Assembly (NCBI RefSeq): GCF_019059575.1
Contig: NW_024881669.1
Location: forward strand, 620,001 to 684,000
Length of the DNA: 64,000 nucleotides
Source: Amphibalanus amphitrite
Taxonomy: Eukaryota > Arthropoda > Thecostraca > Balanomorpha > Balanidae
Direction of reading: 5' to 3'
The notes beneath the pieces were generated by a model, which had not been told where the DNA came from, ran no database searches, and saw nothing but the letters and a program-made list of their open reading frames with translations. This document shows, in pieces, positions 20,450 to 30,734 of this stretch. Both the position numbers and the translations under genes were made by a program. Within the stretch, counting starts at the first letter, position 1, and each line of letters begins with the position of its first letter.

Positions 20450-21738
20450 CCCATACACACGGAGGAGGTCGGGGCCGTTCCGCCGCCGGTGCCGCTCCCT
20501 GACGCGGCCGTCAGGGAGCTACGTGACGGCCACCTGACGCGGCCGTCACGTCGCGACGTGTTCGCCGACATCGATCCGGCGTTCCGAGGCATCGAGATGC
20601 AGGACGCCAACGAGTTCTTGCTGCGCCTGCTAGACACCATGAAGGAAGAAATCGACGCGCGGCGGCCGACCGATAACCTTGTGCGAGACAATTTTCAGTA
20701 TCAGACCGTCGAGAGCTACATGTGCACCAAGTGCCATGAAACGGTGCTGAAACAGCAAGAGAACATATGCTGGTTTGTCAGCGTGCCGCGCCGCCAGGGC
20801 ACAGAGACGCACACGCTGCAGGACGCGCTGCGGCTGTGCATGCGGCCTGACCGGCGCGAGCTGCTCTGTCAGCACTGCCGCCATGACGACTGCCGCGTCA
20901 CCACCAAAATCAGCCAGCTGCCCAGGACGCTGATAGTCCAGCTTAACCGGTACGTCTTCCTTGGGGAGGAATCGAAGAAAATCTGCTCCAACGTCGGCAT
21001 TCCCAAGCTCCTTTCGCTGAACGAACATGTCGCGGACGACGTCACCCGGCCCCCAGAGTGGAAGTGCACAAAGCCTGCCCTGTGCATCCTATCCGACTTC
21101 GAGGAGTCTGAGGCGCCCAGCTCGGGTCCGTCGCCGCCGCCCGCCGCCCGTGGACTGTCACCAGTGCCGGCCACCGCCGGCTTGCCGGAGTCCGCCGCCG
21201 CCGACTCGCCGGTGTCGGCCGGAGCCGCGGCACCGGTGCGTCCCCCGTCACCGGCGACCGGTGCCGAGCCGCCGCAGCCGCCGCCAGCGCAGGCCGAGCT
21301 GGTGGTGCTGGACGCCGACTCCAAGTTAAAACCGGCGCGGACCTGCGAGAGCAAAGACCGCGAGCTCCAGGAAGCCATCATGATTTCGCTGGAGGGAGCG
21401 CCGGCCGACGCCTCGGAGCAGGCACACCTATCGGAGCTCTGCGGGAAGACGGCCAGTCTCCCCGCTCAGTGGACCTGGCCGGCGACTTTACCTACCGGCT
21501 GGTGAGCGTCGTCAGCCACTACGGCAGCGCCACGCACTCTGGGCACTACGTGTCGGATGTGTACAGCGTCGGCAGGGACAAGTGGTTCCACTACGACGAT
21601 CGGCGCGTCAGCTGTGTGGACGAGGCCGACGTTCTGGGTGAGGCCGGACACCAGAGGAACGGCTACATCTTCTTCTACCTGCACAAAGACCTTTGCGACC
21701 AAGTGGTCAGTGTGGAGGAAGCCGGCGGGGCGCTGTGA
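20450..21738 (+). pseudogene. USP37-like ubiquitin-specific protease segment, N-terminal part missing
   Basis: Deubiquitinase catalytic-domain segment. It contains the QDA(H)EFL-type box (MQDANEFLLRLLDTM, near 20600), a zinc-ribbon pair (CTKC and CQHC), ISQLPRTLIVQLNRYVF, a long Pro/Ala-rich insert, a ubiquitin-interacting-motif-like helix (ELQEAIMISLE) and the His box (SHYGSATHSGHYVSDVY, WFHYDDRRVS). A UIM-bearing insert between USP boxes is characteristic of the USP37/26/29 group. The Cys box is absent. One frame change near 21443-21445 (a GGG run) separates the insert from the His box. The segment is intronless and bounded by perfect 35-bp inverted repeats; its stop codon is the first triplet of the right repeat. 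It could be a retrocopy, transposon cargo or the last exon of a host gene. Confidence 0.75.
20479..20513 (+). repeat. 35-bp inverted repeat bounding the USP segment, left
   Basis: Perfect reverse complement of 21736-21770, beginning TCCGCCGCCGGTGCCGCTCC. Confidence 0.9.
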
Positions 21739-21770
21739 CGGCCGCGTCAGGGAGCGGCACCGGCGGCGGA
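21736..21770 (-). repeat. 35-bp inverted repeat bounding the USP segment, right
   Basis: Perfect reverse complement of 20479-20513. Its first three bases are the USP stop codon TGA. The word AAAGATACACTT follows it and also occurs at 20310-20321. Confidence 0.9.
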
Positions 21771-21789
21771 AAGATACACTTCTCCAAGG

Positions 21790-22660
21790 CTCTGGCTGCT
21801 GAGGCAGCTTCCGTGCGAATGCCGCCCTGGCCCTCTTTGTTATTTTTGACCAGAAGTGACTTGGTGGCGGCCACCCGTTCGAGCAGGCTGTGTTTGTGAA
21901 CGAGCATGCAGGAAAAATAAAAATCGTCAGCAAACGAGGAAGAGTCGAAAAAAGACCCGAATGCCTCGTGTGAAAAAGAAAATCTGATGTGTGGGAAACC
22001 TAATAAAAATATTTTGCTCACTAATGAGCTACATAAAATGAAAAATATAGCATCAAATAGGTACACAAAGTTCTGGTCACCTCCTCACATTAGTGAAGTC
22101 CTAAAGCTTCTTTATTTTCTCCAGCGATGCGAAACACTTGTTCTTGAGCACAGCACACTGAGCGTGCCTCCTCAGCTGCAGGTGGCGGGATCGGCCCATT
22201 CCCCTTCGCTAGTCAGACAATGGCTGGTCTTAGGTGCGATATCCCCTGTGATAAAAAGATAAGGTTCAAGTTCAGCTAAAGCAGCATTTGAATGAGTGTT
22301 TTGGTTATCGGCTGTCATTAAAAAGAAGAAGAAGAAAAAAACAATTATCGCGCCAAAAATCTGCATTCAGCGTCCAGTTCTTAACTTATTGTCTGTTATC
22401 AATTCATTAGACGGGTTGACAAAACAATACCACATTTATAGCAAATGTTTCGTGTCGTCTGACGTGTCATGCCTGATAACTTTTAGTACTATCTGCCCCA
22501 CTGTTCACTGTCACTTGCACCGTAACTATAGTTTCTTTTATAGTCTGCCGAAAGCCTTGATTTTCATCTTCCACGATGTTGATGTGTCCGTTAAGTCCGA
22601 GGGGTAGGCCGAGCCTGTGATGCGCCTAAAATGCGCTGAGCAGGCCAGGGAGTGTCGTGG
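21790..22660. other. No gene recognised
   Basis: AT-rich sequence with an A-rich stretch near 22318-22345. No supportable ORF. Confidence 0.5.
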
Positions 22661-22666
22661 AGAACA

Positions 22667-22917
22667 TCACGAAGCCGTTATAAACGGGCAACCCGAATCA
22701 GTTGGCATCAACATGTCTTTCACCACCTTTGTGAAATCCAGGCGGCTGGAGTACTGGCCCTCGACGGCATGGGCAGCCTCAACGTCGACCGATGGAGCTT
22801 GCCGTCCCACATGTAGCGGGAGTTGAACGTGTCGATGGCTTGTCGACAATGGTGAAGCTCCACTGTCTGGTAATGGTCTCCAGTTTCATTCATCTCCACA
22901 CGCGCCGTTCGGTTCAC
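22667..22917 (-). pseudogene. Possible P-element-like coding scrap
   Basis: HHCRQAIDTFNSRYMWDGK on the minus strand resembles the WFDVxNSR block of the nearby P-element-like copies, and an overlapping frame reads QYSSRLDFTKVVKDML. Weak similarity, offered with low confidence. Confidence 0.28.
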
Positions 22918-22919
22918 CC

Positions 22920-23430
22920 AATCGAATGCACCAACTCTTCATATCGCATCAGGATCATTGTAGCCGCGCTGCACTGCGCCGCACTGCTTGTCCCACACAC
23001 ACACGCGCGCGCGCACGCAAATGTGATTGTGATCACCATTTCTTTATTTTCTCCTGATAGTATATTTTTGGACACGGGAGCACATTACACTAGTGAAGTG
23101 AAGGTTGTCGTTTGCTTTCAAAATCACCGTAGCGGGTCTCACGAATATTGCTTGCTTCATTTTGCTCGCTTTGCTCTTTTGGGAGTGTCGCGTGGCGTTG
23201 CCCAATGTGTGAAGTTATATCTCTGCTTGCATTTTCAAATGAATATACATTCGTCATCATCTGATTCAAATCATGAAGTGTTTATCGTTTGTTTTCTTCA
23301 TGACTATTTCATCGTGTTTATCGTGTGTTTTTCTCATGACCATTTCATATGTTGTCATACGTCTTGTTCACGAGTGTTGTGCGTTTCGCGTTGGTTGATC
23401 TAGCGTGATAACCTCTTAGAAGGCTATAAT
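22920..23430. other. No gene recognised
   Basis: Contains a short CA/CG dinucleotide run near 22994-23018. The open frame here has no recognisable protein pattern. Confidence 0.4.
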
Positions 23431-23443
23431 GTGTTCACCAGAG

Positions 23444-23665
23444 GAGGGCCGGCAGACTCTTCCGAAAAGGCGCATCTGTCCGAACTCTGCGCGGTGGGCT
23501 ACTATTCACTGTGCTCAGTCGCCCTAGACGGCGACTACCCGCTGGTGGAGTCGTGAGTCATTACGGCGGTGCTACACACTCGGGGCATTGCGTGTCTGAT
23601 GTGTACCTGTACAGTGTGGGCCGTGACCGATGGTACCACTACGACGACCGACGCGTCAGTTGAGC
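23444..23665 (+). pseudogene. Decayed second copy of the USP37-like His-box region
   Basis: Three frames together show SEKAHLSELC, GDYPLVES and SHYGGATHSGHCVSDVY, then DRWYHYDDRRVS followed by a stop. These match the end of the USP segment at 21.42-21.63 kb. A three-codon-scale insertion (LYS) and a His-Cys change (SGHYV to SGHCV) are visible. No flanking inverted repeat was found. Confidence 0.72.
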
Positions 23666-23669
23666 GACC

Positions 23670-24185
23670 AGGCAGCACCTGAGGTCCAATGATGACTGAC
23701 ATCTTCTGCAGCGCCGCAGATGCACCGATCTCAGTTTCAGCATAGCTCTCAGGGAGCTGTTAACTCAATAAAAATGCTTTATTAATTTATACCGGTTTAA
23801 ACCGGCTTAAATAAGTAAAAATCACCGGTTGGCATCAATTCAATTTCAGCCGGCTAAAATCCAACCCTGCAGTCCTGAGGACGGGCACCACCGAACGTCT
23901 TCTGTTTCTTTTTTTTTTACATTTTTGACCTCACTTCATTTTTTGCTGTGGCCGGAAAACGGTTCCTTCTTGCATATGTCTTGCAATTGTTCCATGCTGG
24001 GGTTTCGGTCACCTCGGGCTTTGAATATAGCCCGCAGTCTCATCTCGTCTTGTGCCGACCACTTCACATAGCGCTTAGTTGATCGCTTCTCTGCAATAGT
24101 TTTTAGAATTTAGAGCGTTGCGGCTCCACCGTCAGAGGTGAGGGGACGAGCCTTCGGCCGGAGGGACGTCCCTCGGCGTAAACGA
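23670..24185. other. No gene recognised
   Basis: Includes a short T-run near 23910. No supportable ORF. Confidence 0.45.
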
Positions 24186-24189
24186 ACCG

Positions 24190-24560
24190 TGTGGCCTTCA
24201 AAGCTTTCGTTGCATCCTTGCTATTGCGGAATTTAACCTCGATGGCTCCCTGGCGCATGCGGTCGCAGCCGCCCCTTCATTGGAAGGGGATATTGTACTC
24301 AAGGGCTTGTCACTGCTCCGGAGGATCAGGATCTTACGGTTTCGCGGTCGCTTGTCGTGCGCCGTTGGCCCGTCGGCCGAGGCCAACGGGGAGGGTCGGC
24401 CAGAGCCGAGGCAGTGGTTTGAGTAGGCGATGGAAATTGGTCAGGTTATCTATGCAAGGTCTCCGCCAGCTCGGGCGCCGATGCTCCGCCATCAGAGCTG
24501 CCAAGCCATGGGCAGCTGGGAGGCACAATCAGTCCACATCGCAGCAGGTAGTGACTCTCC
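24190..24560 (-). pseudogene. 5' fragment of an I-group non-LTR element (relative of the copy at 47-54 kb)
   Basis: On the minus strand RKILILRSSDKPLSTISPSN corresponds to PKILIFRSADRELSSLSPFQ of ORF1 at 48.5 kb, and the upstream GCCCGAGCTGGCGGAGACC aligns with its leader near 48350. Frames are broken and the rest of ORF1 is missing. Confidence 0.72.
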
Positions 24561-24899
24561 TCCGTCACTGCCAGTGCTCTATGCATTTCTAGGGCGGCTG
24601 CCTCAGACCTATGACCATGTCGGGCAGCAGAGTTACCACCGAACTTCTCAGCCTGATCTAGGGATCTCAGCTTCTTCTCCCAGTCAGGATTTCTATTTTG
24701 GTCATATGTGTTCAGCTCACGGGACAGAGATGCTGTCACCCTGGGACCCCTTTCACTCTTCCACTGCGGGGAGCCCATCGGTAGGCAATGGCATGCTATT
24801 CTCGGCTCTCGCAGACTCCTCTACGCTCATCCTGATTTGTTGAAAGCAGCAGGAATATCACTTGGTGCATTATCAGCAAACTGACCATGCATGGTCTGT

Positions 24900-25300
24900 T
24901 CTATGACTGAACGAATACTCACCCGTGTGTGGTCAGGAGTGGAACCGAGCTCCAGGCCAGAGTCTTCCGTGGCGTGCGATGTGCCGCAGCGGCACTGCAC
25001 TTTGACTGTTGCCTGTCGCCAGTCTCACCCCCAAGGCAACTTATATAGCATTTGTATTGTTCTTGAACGCCCGAAATGTTTTCGCTGCATGCGACCGCGG
25101 CCGCGGCAGCTGACCCCTTTGAGGTCCCGGTGGCCGCCGCGCCCAGGGTGGAGGGAACCTGGGAGCCTTGGGATCCTCCGTCCGACTCAGTCTCAGCGCC
25201 AATTTGGCGGGAAAACACCTACGACGCCAGCAGGTCGCGCCCCTGACGGGTCTCTGTGGTCTCTGTGGTCTCCAGATCATTGTGGACCGGAGAATGAGGG
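24900..25300. repeat. Two imperfect tandem units of about 165 bp
   Basis: GAGCCTTGGG...CTCCG, CGACGCCAGCAGGTCGCG and a following ACGGGTC word recur in order near 25160-25250 and 25320-25410. They overlap the 3' end of the recombinase element. Confidence 0.45.
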
Positions 25301-25554
25301 CGGGTGGAGCGGACTTGAGAGCCTTGGGCTCCGGAGTCAGCCTCGGTCGTGACGCCGACAAAGTCGTAAAACGTCTGCGACGCCAGCATGTCGCGTTCCC
25401 TACGGGTCACCAGTTCATAGTGAACCATCGACGTCTTTGGGGAGTGACGGCGGAACGAGCAGAGGTCATACCTTACTTGGCTGGTGATTTTGCCCTCTCT
25501 GTAAAGCCGCTCGACCGTAGTCACGTGCCAGCGCCGCAGCTGGGCAGTGGGCAC
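25300..25554 (-). pseudogene. C-terminal part of tyrosine recombinase, in shifted frame
   Basis: It encodes LRRWHVTTVERLYREGKI, then FRRHSPKTSMVHYELV, the R...H-S-x-x-T...Y pattern of a tyrosine-recombinase C terminus with the nucleophilic Tyr. It overlaps the end of the preceding frame (25466-26290) in the +1 frame. The shift coincides with a GGG run near 25554. Confidence 0.62.
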
Positions 25555-26290
25555 CCATGAGCTGCGCTACAGGTTCCCCAAAGATGCGCGACACCTCTTC
25601 TGACTGCAGGGAGGGATACCTGAGCAGCCCAGGGAAGAAGGCGTTGCTGCTCCTGGCGCCCTTTAGGTGTTTCCGCACATGACTGAGATAGAACTCGGCG
25701 AATTTTGCCTCAGAAGGCGGGAAAATCGCGGTCGCGGGGCCGTACATTGCGGCCTCTTTGCCCGCAAGCCGAACGGCGGCCAGGCTCCCGTTAGGGTAGC
25801 GTTCGGCATTTTTGAACTCGTCCACAGTCAGTTCTGCGTACACTTGTGTACGCTGACCATGCATGAGACCGACACTTACGAAGAGAACCTGCCGGAAAGT
25901 AACTGCATCGCTCGCGAGGTCTAGATCAGAGTCCTGCTCGTCAAGGTTCGCGAAGGCATCATTTTCTCGCTCATCCATAGGTGCGCCGCTCGCCGCGCTG
26001 CAAGCCGTCTTTCGGACCCGATGTGTCTTCTCGGGGCGAGCGCTGATTTCCCCGCCTTTGAGCGTTTCTGTGATGATGGTTACCAGGTTCGTCCATTGCA
26101 TCGCTAGGTCGTCCCCCAGGAGGAAGACCCGACGCGGGATGATGGCCAGGACATGTTTGATTGCGTTTAGCATCAGGTACCCGGTCGACGTGTGGCGTTT
26201 GAACACCGTTTCCAGGACGTTCCTGACCTTTTCGACTTTCTGAGGCGAACCTAGGAGGTGCCTGAAGTCGAAGGCCTCAAGTCCGTCGTT
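25466..26290 (-). pseudogene. Core of tyrosine recombinase (Crypton/DIRS-type), shifted frame
   Basis: Site-specific recombinase core. It contains GQRTQVYAELTVDEFKNAER (with the first catalytic Arg), a beta-hairpin Lys region (RLAGKEAAMYGPATA) and EFYLSHVRKHLKG, matching the layout of the eukaryotic tyrosine-recombinase family. The N-terminal SAM-like helices begin in the previous frame and continue here (HLLGSPQKVEKVRN, LNAIKHVLAI). The switch into this frame is at an A6 run (plus-strand T6 near 26287-26292). No reverse transcriptase was found nearby, which argues for a Crypton-like or deleted DIRS/Ngaro-like element. Confidence 0.62.
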
Positions 26291-26750
26291 TTTTGGACAA
26301 GAGGCCCGCGCGCATGAGAAGAGTTCGCAAGTGATACCTGTAATTACGCCGAGTGGCATCCGGCATGTTTTCGGACATGATTTCTGCCGTCATGTGGCGG
26401 CTGTAAGGTCCTATGCGCGATACGGAGTGGGCCAGGACCCGTTCCGCATGACTCGAGTACTTTTTTGTTGTCGCTTTGGAGGTGGCGACGCGAGGCGCTT
26501 TGCTCCTCTGATGTCCCCGCCCCTCATCGCTGGGGGCGGCACCGCCGCTTGGGTCGCCAAGATCGTCAAGATCGTCATCGCCCGGAGGGTCGCCACGAGC
26601 GGTGGGAGCCGACCGGGACGGCGTCGATGGCGCCGACGCCATAGATGCCTCGCTTTCGCACTCGTCGGCGTGTTCGTCGGCGGCTCCCTTGGGCACTCTT
26701 CGAGGTAGCCCAGTAGCCTTCGCGGCGCGCTTCGAGGTTGAGACTGTCAT
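26277..26750 (-). CDS. N-terminal part of tyrosine-recombinase ORF
   Basis: Starts at the ATG at 26750, 11 nt after the previous ORF stops. The first 90 residues are acidic and low complexity (GDPPGDDDLDDLGDPSGGA). Then DATRRNYRYHLRTLLMRAGL marks the start of a SAM-like core-binding domain. The frame stops just after an A6 run, and the continuation lies in the +1 frame at 26290. Confidence 0.55.
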   Translation of the reverse strand: MTVSTSKRAAKATGLPRRVPKGAADEHADECESEASMASAPSTPSRSAPTARGDPPGDDDLDDLGDPSGGAAPSDEGRGHQRSKAPRVATSKATTKKYSSHAERVLAHSVSRIGPYSRHMTAEIMSENMPDATRRNYRYHLRTLLMRAGLLSKKRRT

Positions 26751-26761
26751 GAGAATGGTGT

Positions 26762-27559
26762 TTATGACTTTTTTGTCTCGGTTGTGACGTCATGACCTTT
26801 GTGAGCTTTTGCTTTTTTGATGTGTCGCTGTACGCATTTGCGGACCCCGTACTTTTCTGTTCGATAAATGCTCGCCTCGCAGGAGCAAGTTACTGACTCC
26901 TCGGCGTTTGGCGCACACCAAGTTTGAATGTCGGCAAACCCCTTGCGCTCCACCTTTAGGGGGCAGCTGTCACACCCCCGCACGTGCAGTACCAGAGCGC
27001 GCCTCGTGATCATTCGGCACGCCTTCGGGCACCACAGGAAGCCTCGTTTGATCGCCCACCCGGACGGGGGCACCCAGTCAACCAGTTCCCCCGCCCCGTC
27101 CTGACTGGGAGGTGCGCGAGAGTGAGTTCGGCGCACAACCTCACGACGCACCTTTTTCGGTGGACTGGCCTCACCATCCGACTCGTTGCCGGACTCACTC
27201 GACTCAGTACGAGGCACCTTTTTCGGTGGACTGGCCTCACTATCCGACTCGGTGCCGGACTCACTCGACTCAGCGGCCTGGATGTCAAAAGATGGGTCGG
27301 CAAAGATGTCATCATAGACGACCCAATCGTATTTTTCTTTAAGCTGGTGGTCACTTGGTGGTCCCAGCGCTCGTGGAATATCATATTCTGGGACATCGTC
27401 GTCAGACTCGCTATCAGAGGACGGGCGGGTCTCCGGCGGAGGGAGCCCTGACGTCGACGGTTTGTTTGGATCAAAGTCCGGGGTCATCTCTCCAGCAGCG
27501 CTCCCTAGCTTGGAGCTCTCCATATCCAAGATAGGGGTCCGGGGCGAGTTTTCAGACAT
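26762..27559 (-). CDS. First ORF of the recombinase element, zinc-finger-like protein
   Basis: About 265 aa from MSENSPRTPILD (ATG at 27559). The N-terminal half is acidic and Ser-rich with two tandem repeats, ESSESGTESDSEASPPKKV and ESSESGNESDGEASPPKKV (about 27 residues apart). The C-terminal third has clustered Cys/His (CPKACRMITRRALVLHVRGC, then CSCEAS) that may bind zinc. Not assigned to a named family. It precedes the recombinase ORF by 11 nt in another frame, so it may be co-transcribed. A gag-like or DNA-binding accessory role is speculation. Confidence 0.5.
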   Translation of the reverse strand: MSENSPRTPILDMESSKLGSAAGEMTPDFDPNKPSTSGLPPPETRPSSDSESDDDVPEYDIPRALGPPSDHQLKEKYDWVVYDDIFADPSFDIQAAESSESGTESDSEASPPKKVPRTESSESGNESDGEASPPKKVRREVVRRTHSRAPPSQDGAGELVDWVPPSGWAIKRGFLWCPKACRMITRRALVLHVRGCDSCPLKVERKGFADIQTWCAPNAEESVTCSCEASIYRTEKYGVRKCVQRHIKKAKAHKGHDVTTETKKS

Positions 27560-27782
27560 AGTGATACACCACACAAAACACAAGACAAAACTCAGAACTC
27601 ACTCACGCAACTCACTCACAAAACTCAAACACGGAACAGACACAGAAGCACAGACAATTTTTTCAGCTACATTCTGTTTTTTGAATCAACAAAATCGGAG
27701 CACAAACAACAGAGATACTGACGAAACAACACACGCACACAGACAGCAAGCACTATGCAGCAAGACACGACAGGGAGCACGT

Positions 27783-27841
27783 ACCTCGCGGACGTCTCGG
27801 AGCCGAAAGAGGACGCCGCTCTGCTGCATCCCCTTATAAAA
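27783..27841 (-). promoter_or_regulatory. Candidate promoter: TATA box and 5' splice donor of the recombinase element
   Basis: TTTTATAAGG (27832-27841, minus strand) lies about 275 nt upstream of the first ATG. A GCGAG|GTACGT donor lies at 27784. A possible acceptor ATTCAAAAAACAG ends at 27674. The CRE palindrome at 27961-27987 is about 120 bp farther upstream. Confidence 0.4.
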
Positions 27842-27960
27842 CCTCGCCTGCTGAAGCTTCCAGAAAGCATGCGCAGAACGCAGCTTCCGGTTTACTAACG
27901 CGCCACATCCGGTTAGTTGTATAGGAACACTGTATAGGAAGGGTGGTTGATGTTAAGCAC

Positions 27961-27987
27961 TGATGACGTCACTTGGTGACGTCATCA
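27961..27987. promoter_or_regulatory. Perfect palindrome with two CRE sites
   Basis: TGATGACGTCAC-TTG-GTGACGTCATCA: 12-bp arms with two complete TGACGTCA (CREB/ATF) motifs at 27964-27971 and 27977-27984. It is upstream of the minus-strand TATA at 27841. Confidence 0.6.
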
Positions 27988-27999
27988 TATATGACCTCG

Positions 28000-28460
28000 A
28001 TTGACCCGGGAAAAATCCCTAGATCTAGGGGTAGCTGCTGTCTAAGAGTATGCTGCACAGCCATGCTTTGTCGCTTGGGGCCCTAGGTTTTACACCAGTG
28101 TCCCTTTTCACCGGAGGAACTGCTTTCACTGAACAAGGTCTTCATCTTTAATGGTTTTGAGCACTGTTTTGAGGGGCATTATGCAAATAATAAGAGGCAT
28201 CAACCCTACTCTCGTATTAGCCGAGAAGATAAACACCAATCAGAAACGAAATACAATATGGGGAGAATTTGGCTAAACGGCTGCTAAAGGCACAAAGCCG
28301 GAAGCTCCCGATACTGTATTTGTTTGTTTTTGCCTGCAATGTAGCAGGCGACAAATGCCAGTGTCTCCCACTCCAGTTGCCCATCTCCAGACACCCCCTG
28401 ATCAGATCGATTCACCGCCTCCCAGACATCTTCAGACGTCCTCTACGGTGTTTGGCGTGG
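28000..28460. other. No gene recognised
   Basis: Spacer between the recombinase element and the duplicated P-element-like block. Confidence 0.45.
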
Positions 28461-29313
28461 TGTTCCTCTCTCTCCCCCCCCCCCGGCCTTGAAGCTGGGA
28501 AAAGCAGTTTTCCAGGCATTCTTGGTTAAGGTAGGATGTTAGCAGGTACGGCAGCTCGGGCACGGTACGACGCAATTCATCCTACAGTCCTCGAAGAGAG
28601 AGACGCTGTGGTCCTAAGAGTGCCGCGTTAGAACGGCGGAGGGTTGTGCTGTCCGTTGCGTTGCGTGAAACCGAAAATGCGTTCGTTAACCTTACGCCTT
28701 GCGGACGTGACATACACGAGGAAAAACACTTGTGCCAGCATGAAATTCAAGAGCCCTGTGCCAGCATTCAAGGGCTTGGCATGAAATTCAAGATGTTCGG
28801 TGAGCGCATCTTCATCGGCCGTTTTTTTCCACTCTGTAGACTCATCCCCTGACGGTCAGCCTCACCCATGAGATGAGCGTCATAACATATAAGATAATGT
28901 GTATTAAAACAATGCATATAATCCAGATAGACCACAACTATACATCATCAATAGGGTGTCCCAAATTTCATGAAGTTTTCCAATTCACTTAGGATACACC
29001 GGGATCCCGTTCCTTGGTTCATTTGAACCTCACACACCAATTTATAGAGTAAACTACCAGTAAACAAGGTTGCCGCTAGTGCTCTGAAGTTTTATTTGCA
29101 TTTTGGTGTTATATGATAGTGCAGCGTTGTAGTCTCCGAATGTAAAATGGGAAATATGTGTAAGCAACGTAGCAATATTACATTCTCCGATGCTTAGTGA
29201 TGCTCAGATTCCACGCACATTACACAATGATGAAAATCCGGGTTTATGTACGCATACATACGTGTGAAACTGTGTGTGTGCGTGCCCGTATGCCTCTGTG
29301 CGTGTGTGTATAG

Positions 29314-29574
29314 TAGAGATGTCAATCGGATACCAACTTTTTGGTATACCGATACCAAACCGATAGCAACTCGGTATTTGGTATTCCAATCCTAATGTGT
29401 TTGGTATTTTGTTGGTATCATGAACCCTCGCTAATGCTTAAGAGGCTAAGAAATCGGTAAAAAGTTAGTATTTTCCTCATGTTCCAAGTTGGTTTGGTTT
29501 CGGTATTTCTCCACGGTTTTGGTTGGTATTTGGTTTGGTATCGGTATTCCGATTTTCCGTAATTGACATCACTA
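29314..29574. mobile_element. 261-bp hAT-type MITE nested in the left arm
   Basis: Ends TAGAGATGTCAAT and ATTGACATCACTA, flanked by the 8-bp duplication GTGTATAG (29306-29313, 29575-29582). It is missing from the mirror position in the right arm, near 31320. The interior consists of repeated GGTAT/ATACC words. Confidence 0.85.
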
Positions 29575-29844
29575 GTGTATAGGTATGTGTGTGTGTGCGC
29601 GCGCGCGCGCGCGCGACTGCGTGCGTGCCTACCGGATAGAAGGCAATGCCAGTTTTACTCTTGGTGTGGGTGATTTCATGTGCCGCTGATTTCGTTTAGG
29701 AGTAAGTGATCAAATAAAGGTCTCAGGTTAGTGCTTCAAATGTCTCGCTTCAGATCGAACCGTCTGCGGCAATGGCACACCACATAAACGCAGATTGAAC
29801 AGAATCAAATTTACATTGCAGCTATGGGTATTAAGTTCACCGTA

Positions 29845-30060
29845 CCCTGTCCTGAGACCGTCCACGCGTAACATCACCGTACCCTGCTCCGAGATCCGTC
29901 TAAACAAACATCATGCCTTGCTCTGAAAACCGTCTGAAACATCGTACCCTATTCTGAGATGCGTCTAAAACATCGTACTCCATTCTGAGATCCGTCTTAA
30001 ACATCGTACACTGCTCTGAGGTCCATTTACACTCTACGGTCTACACGTAACGTCATCGCA
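29845..30060. repeat. About 32-bp minisatellite in left arm
   Basis: Six to seven units of the form CATCGTACCCTGCTCTGAGATCCGTCTAAA. Confidence 0.75.
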
Positions 30061-30094
30061 CCCTGTTTAATATCTGTCTACCACTACAGATCCA

Positions 30095-30320
30095 TGTAAC
30101 GTCCTTCTTCGTGTGACCGTAAAGCGACCTGTGCCATGCCACCACCTGGGCCAGCGCCTGCAGCCGGTCCTCATCTTTCGTTCTGTCCATGACTCCATCA
30201 TCTCCTGTGCCAGCTTCACTCCGCGATCCGCTCCATCATTCACAACTGCCAGGCTGTTGACGTATTTGTGAACTGCGTTGTAACCTGAGATACTTTTCCA
30301 TTTTTGACAGGCTATTGCAG
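30095..30320 (-). pseudogene. Captured coding scrap, left arm
   Basis: Reads NAVHKYVNSLAVVNDGADRG, then VKLAQEMM. The mirror copy at 30476-30670 is longer and less broken. It resembles the C-terminal end of repeat-encoded proteins; family unnamed. Confidence 0.4.
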
Positions 30321-30475
30321 CCATTCGAGGGCGCACTGATCCATATTATGGATGAGTGCCTATGATTCTCATAGCCGGGTGCCCGGTGCAACCATTCGAG
30401 GGCGCACTCATCCAGATTCTGGATTAGTGCGCCCTCGAATGGTTGCAAGAGCCTGTCAAAAAATGCAAAAGTATC

Positions 30476-30670
30476 TCAGGTTACAACGCAGTTCACAAAT
30501 ACGTCAAAAGCCTGGCAGTTGTGAATGATGGAGCGGATCGCGGAGTGAAGCTGGCACAGGAGATGATGGACAGAACGAAAGATGAGGACCGGCTGCAGGC
30601 GCTGGCCCAGGTGGTGGCATGGCACAGGTCGCTTTACGGTCACACGAAGAAGGACCACGTGGGTCTGTAG
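30476..30670 (+). pseudogene. Captured coding scrap, right arm
   Basis: Reads SGYNAVHKYVKSLAVVNDGA, then VKLAQEMMDRTKDEDRLQAL and VVAWHRSLYGHTKKD before a stop. Mirror image of 30095-30320. Both copies point outward from the palindrome axis, as expected for an inverted dimer of one element end. Confidence 0.45.
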
Positions 30671-30734
30671 TGGTAGACAGATATTATAGCAAGGTGCGAT
30701 GACGTTATGAGAAGACTGTAGAGTGTAGATGGGC

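Noticed and set aside
26984..27474. Plus- and alternate-frame ORFs with repeated PHHPTRCRTHST-like segments
   Set aside because: Shadows of the tandem SESG.ESD.EASPPKK repeat in the first ORF of the recombinase element.
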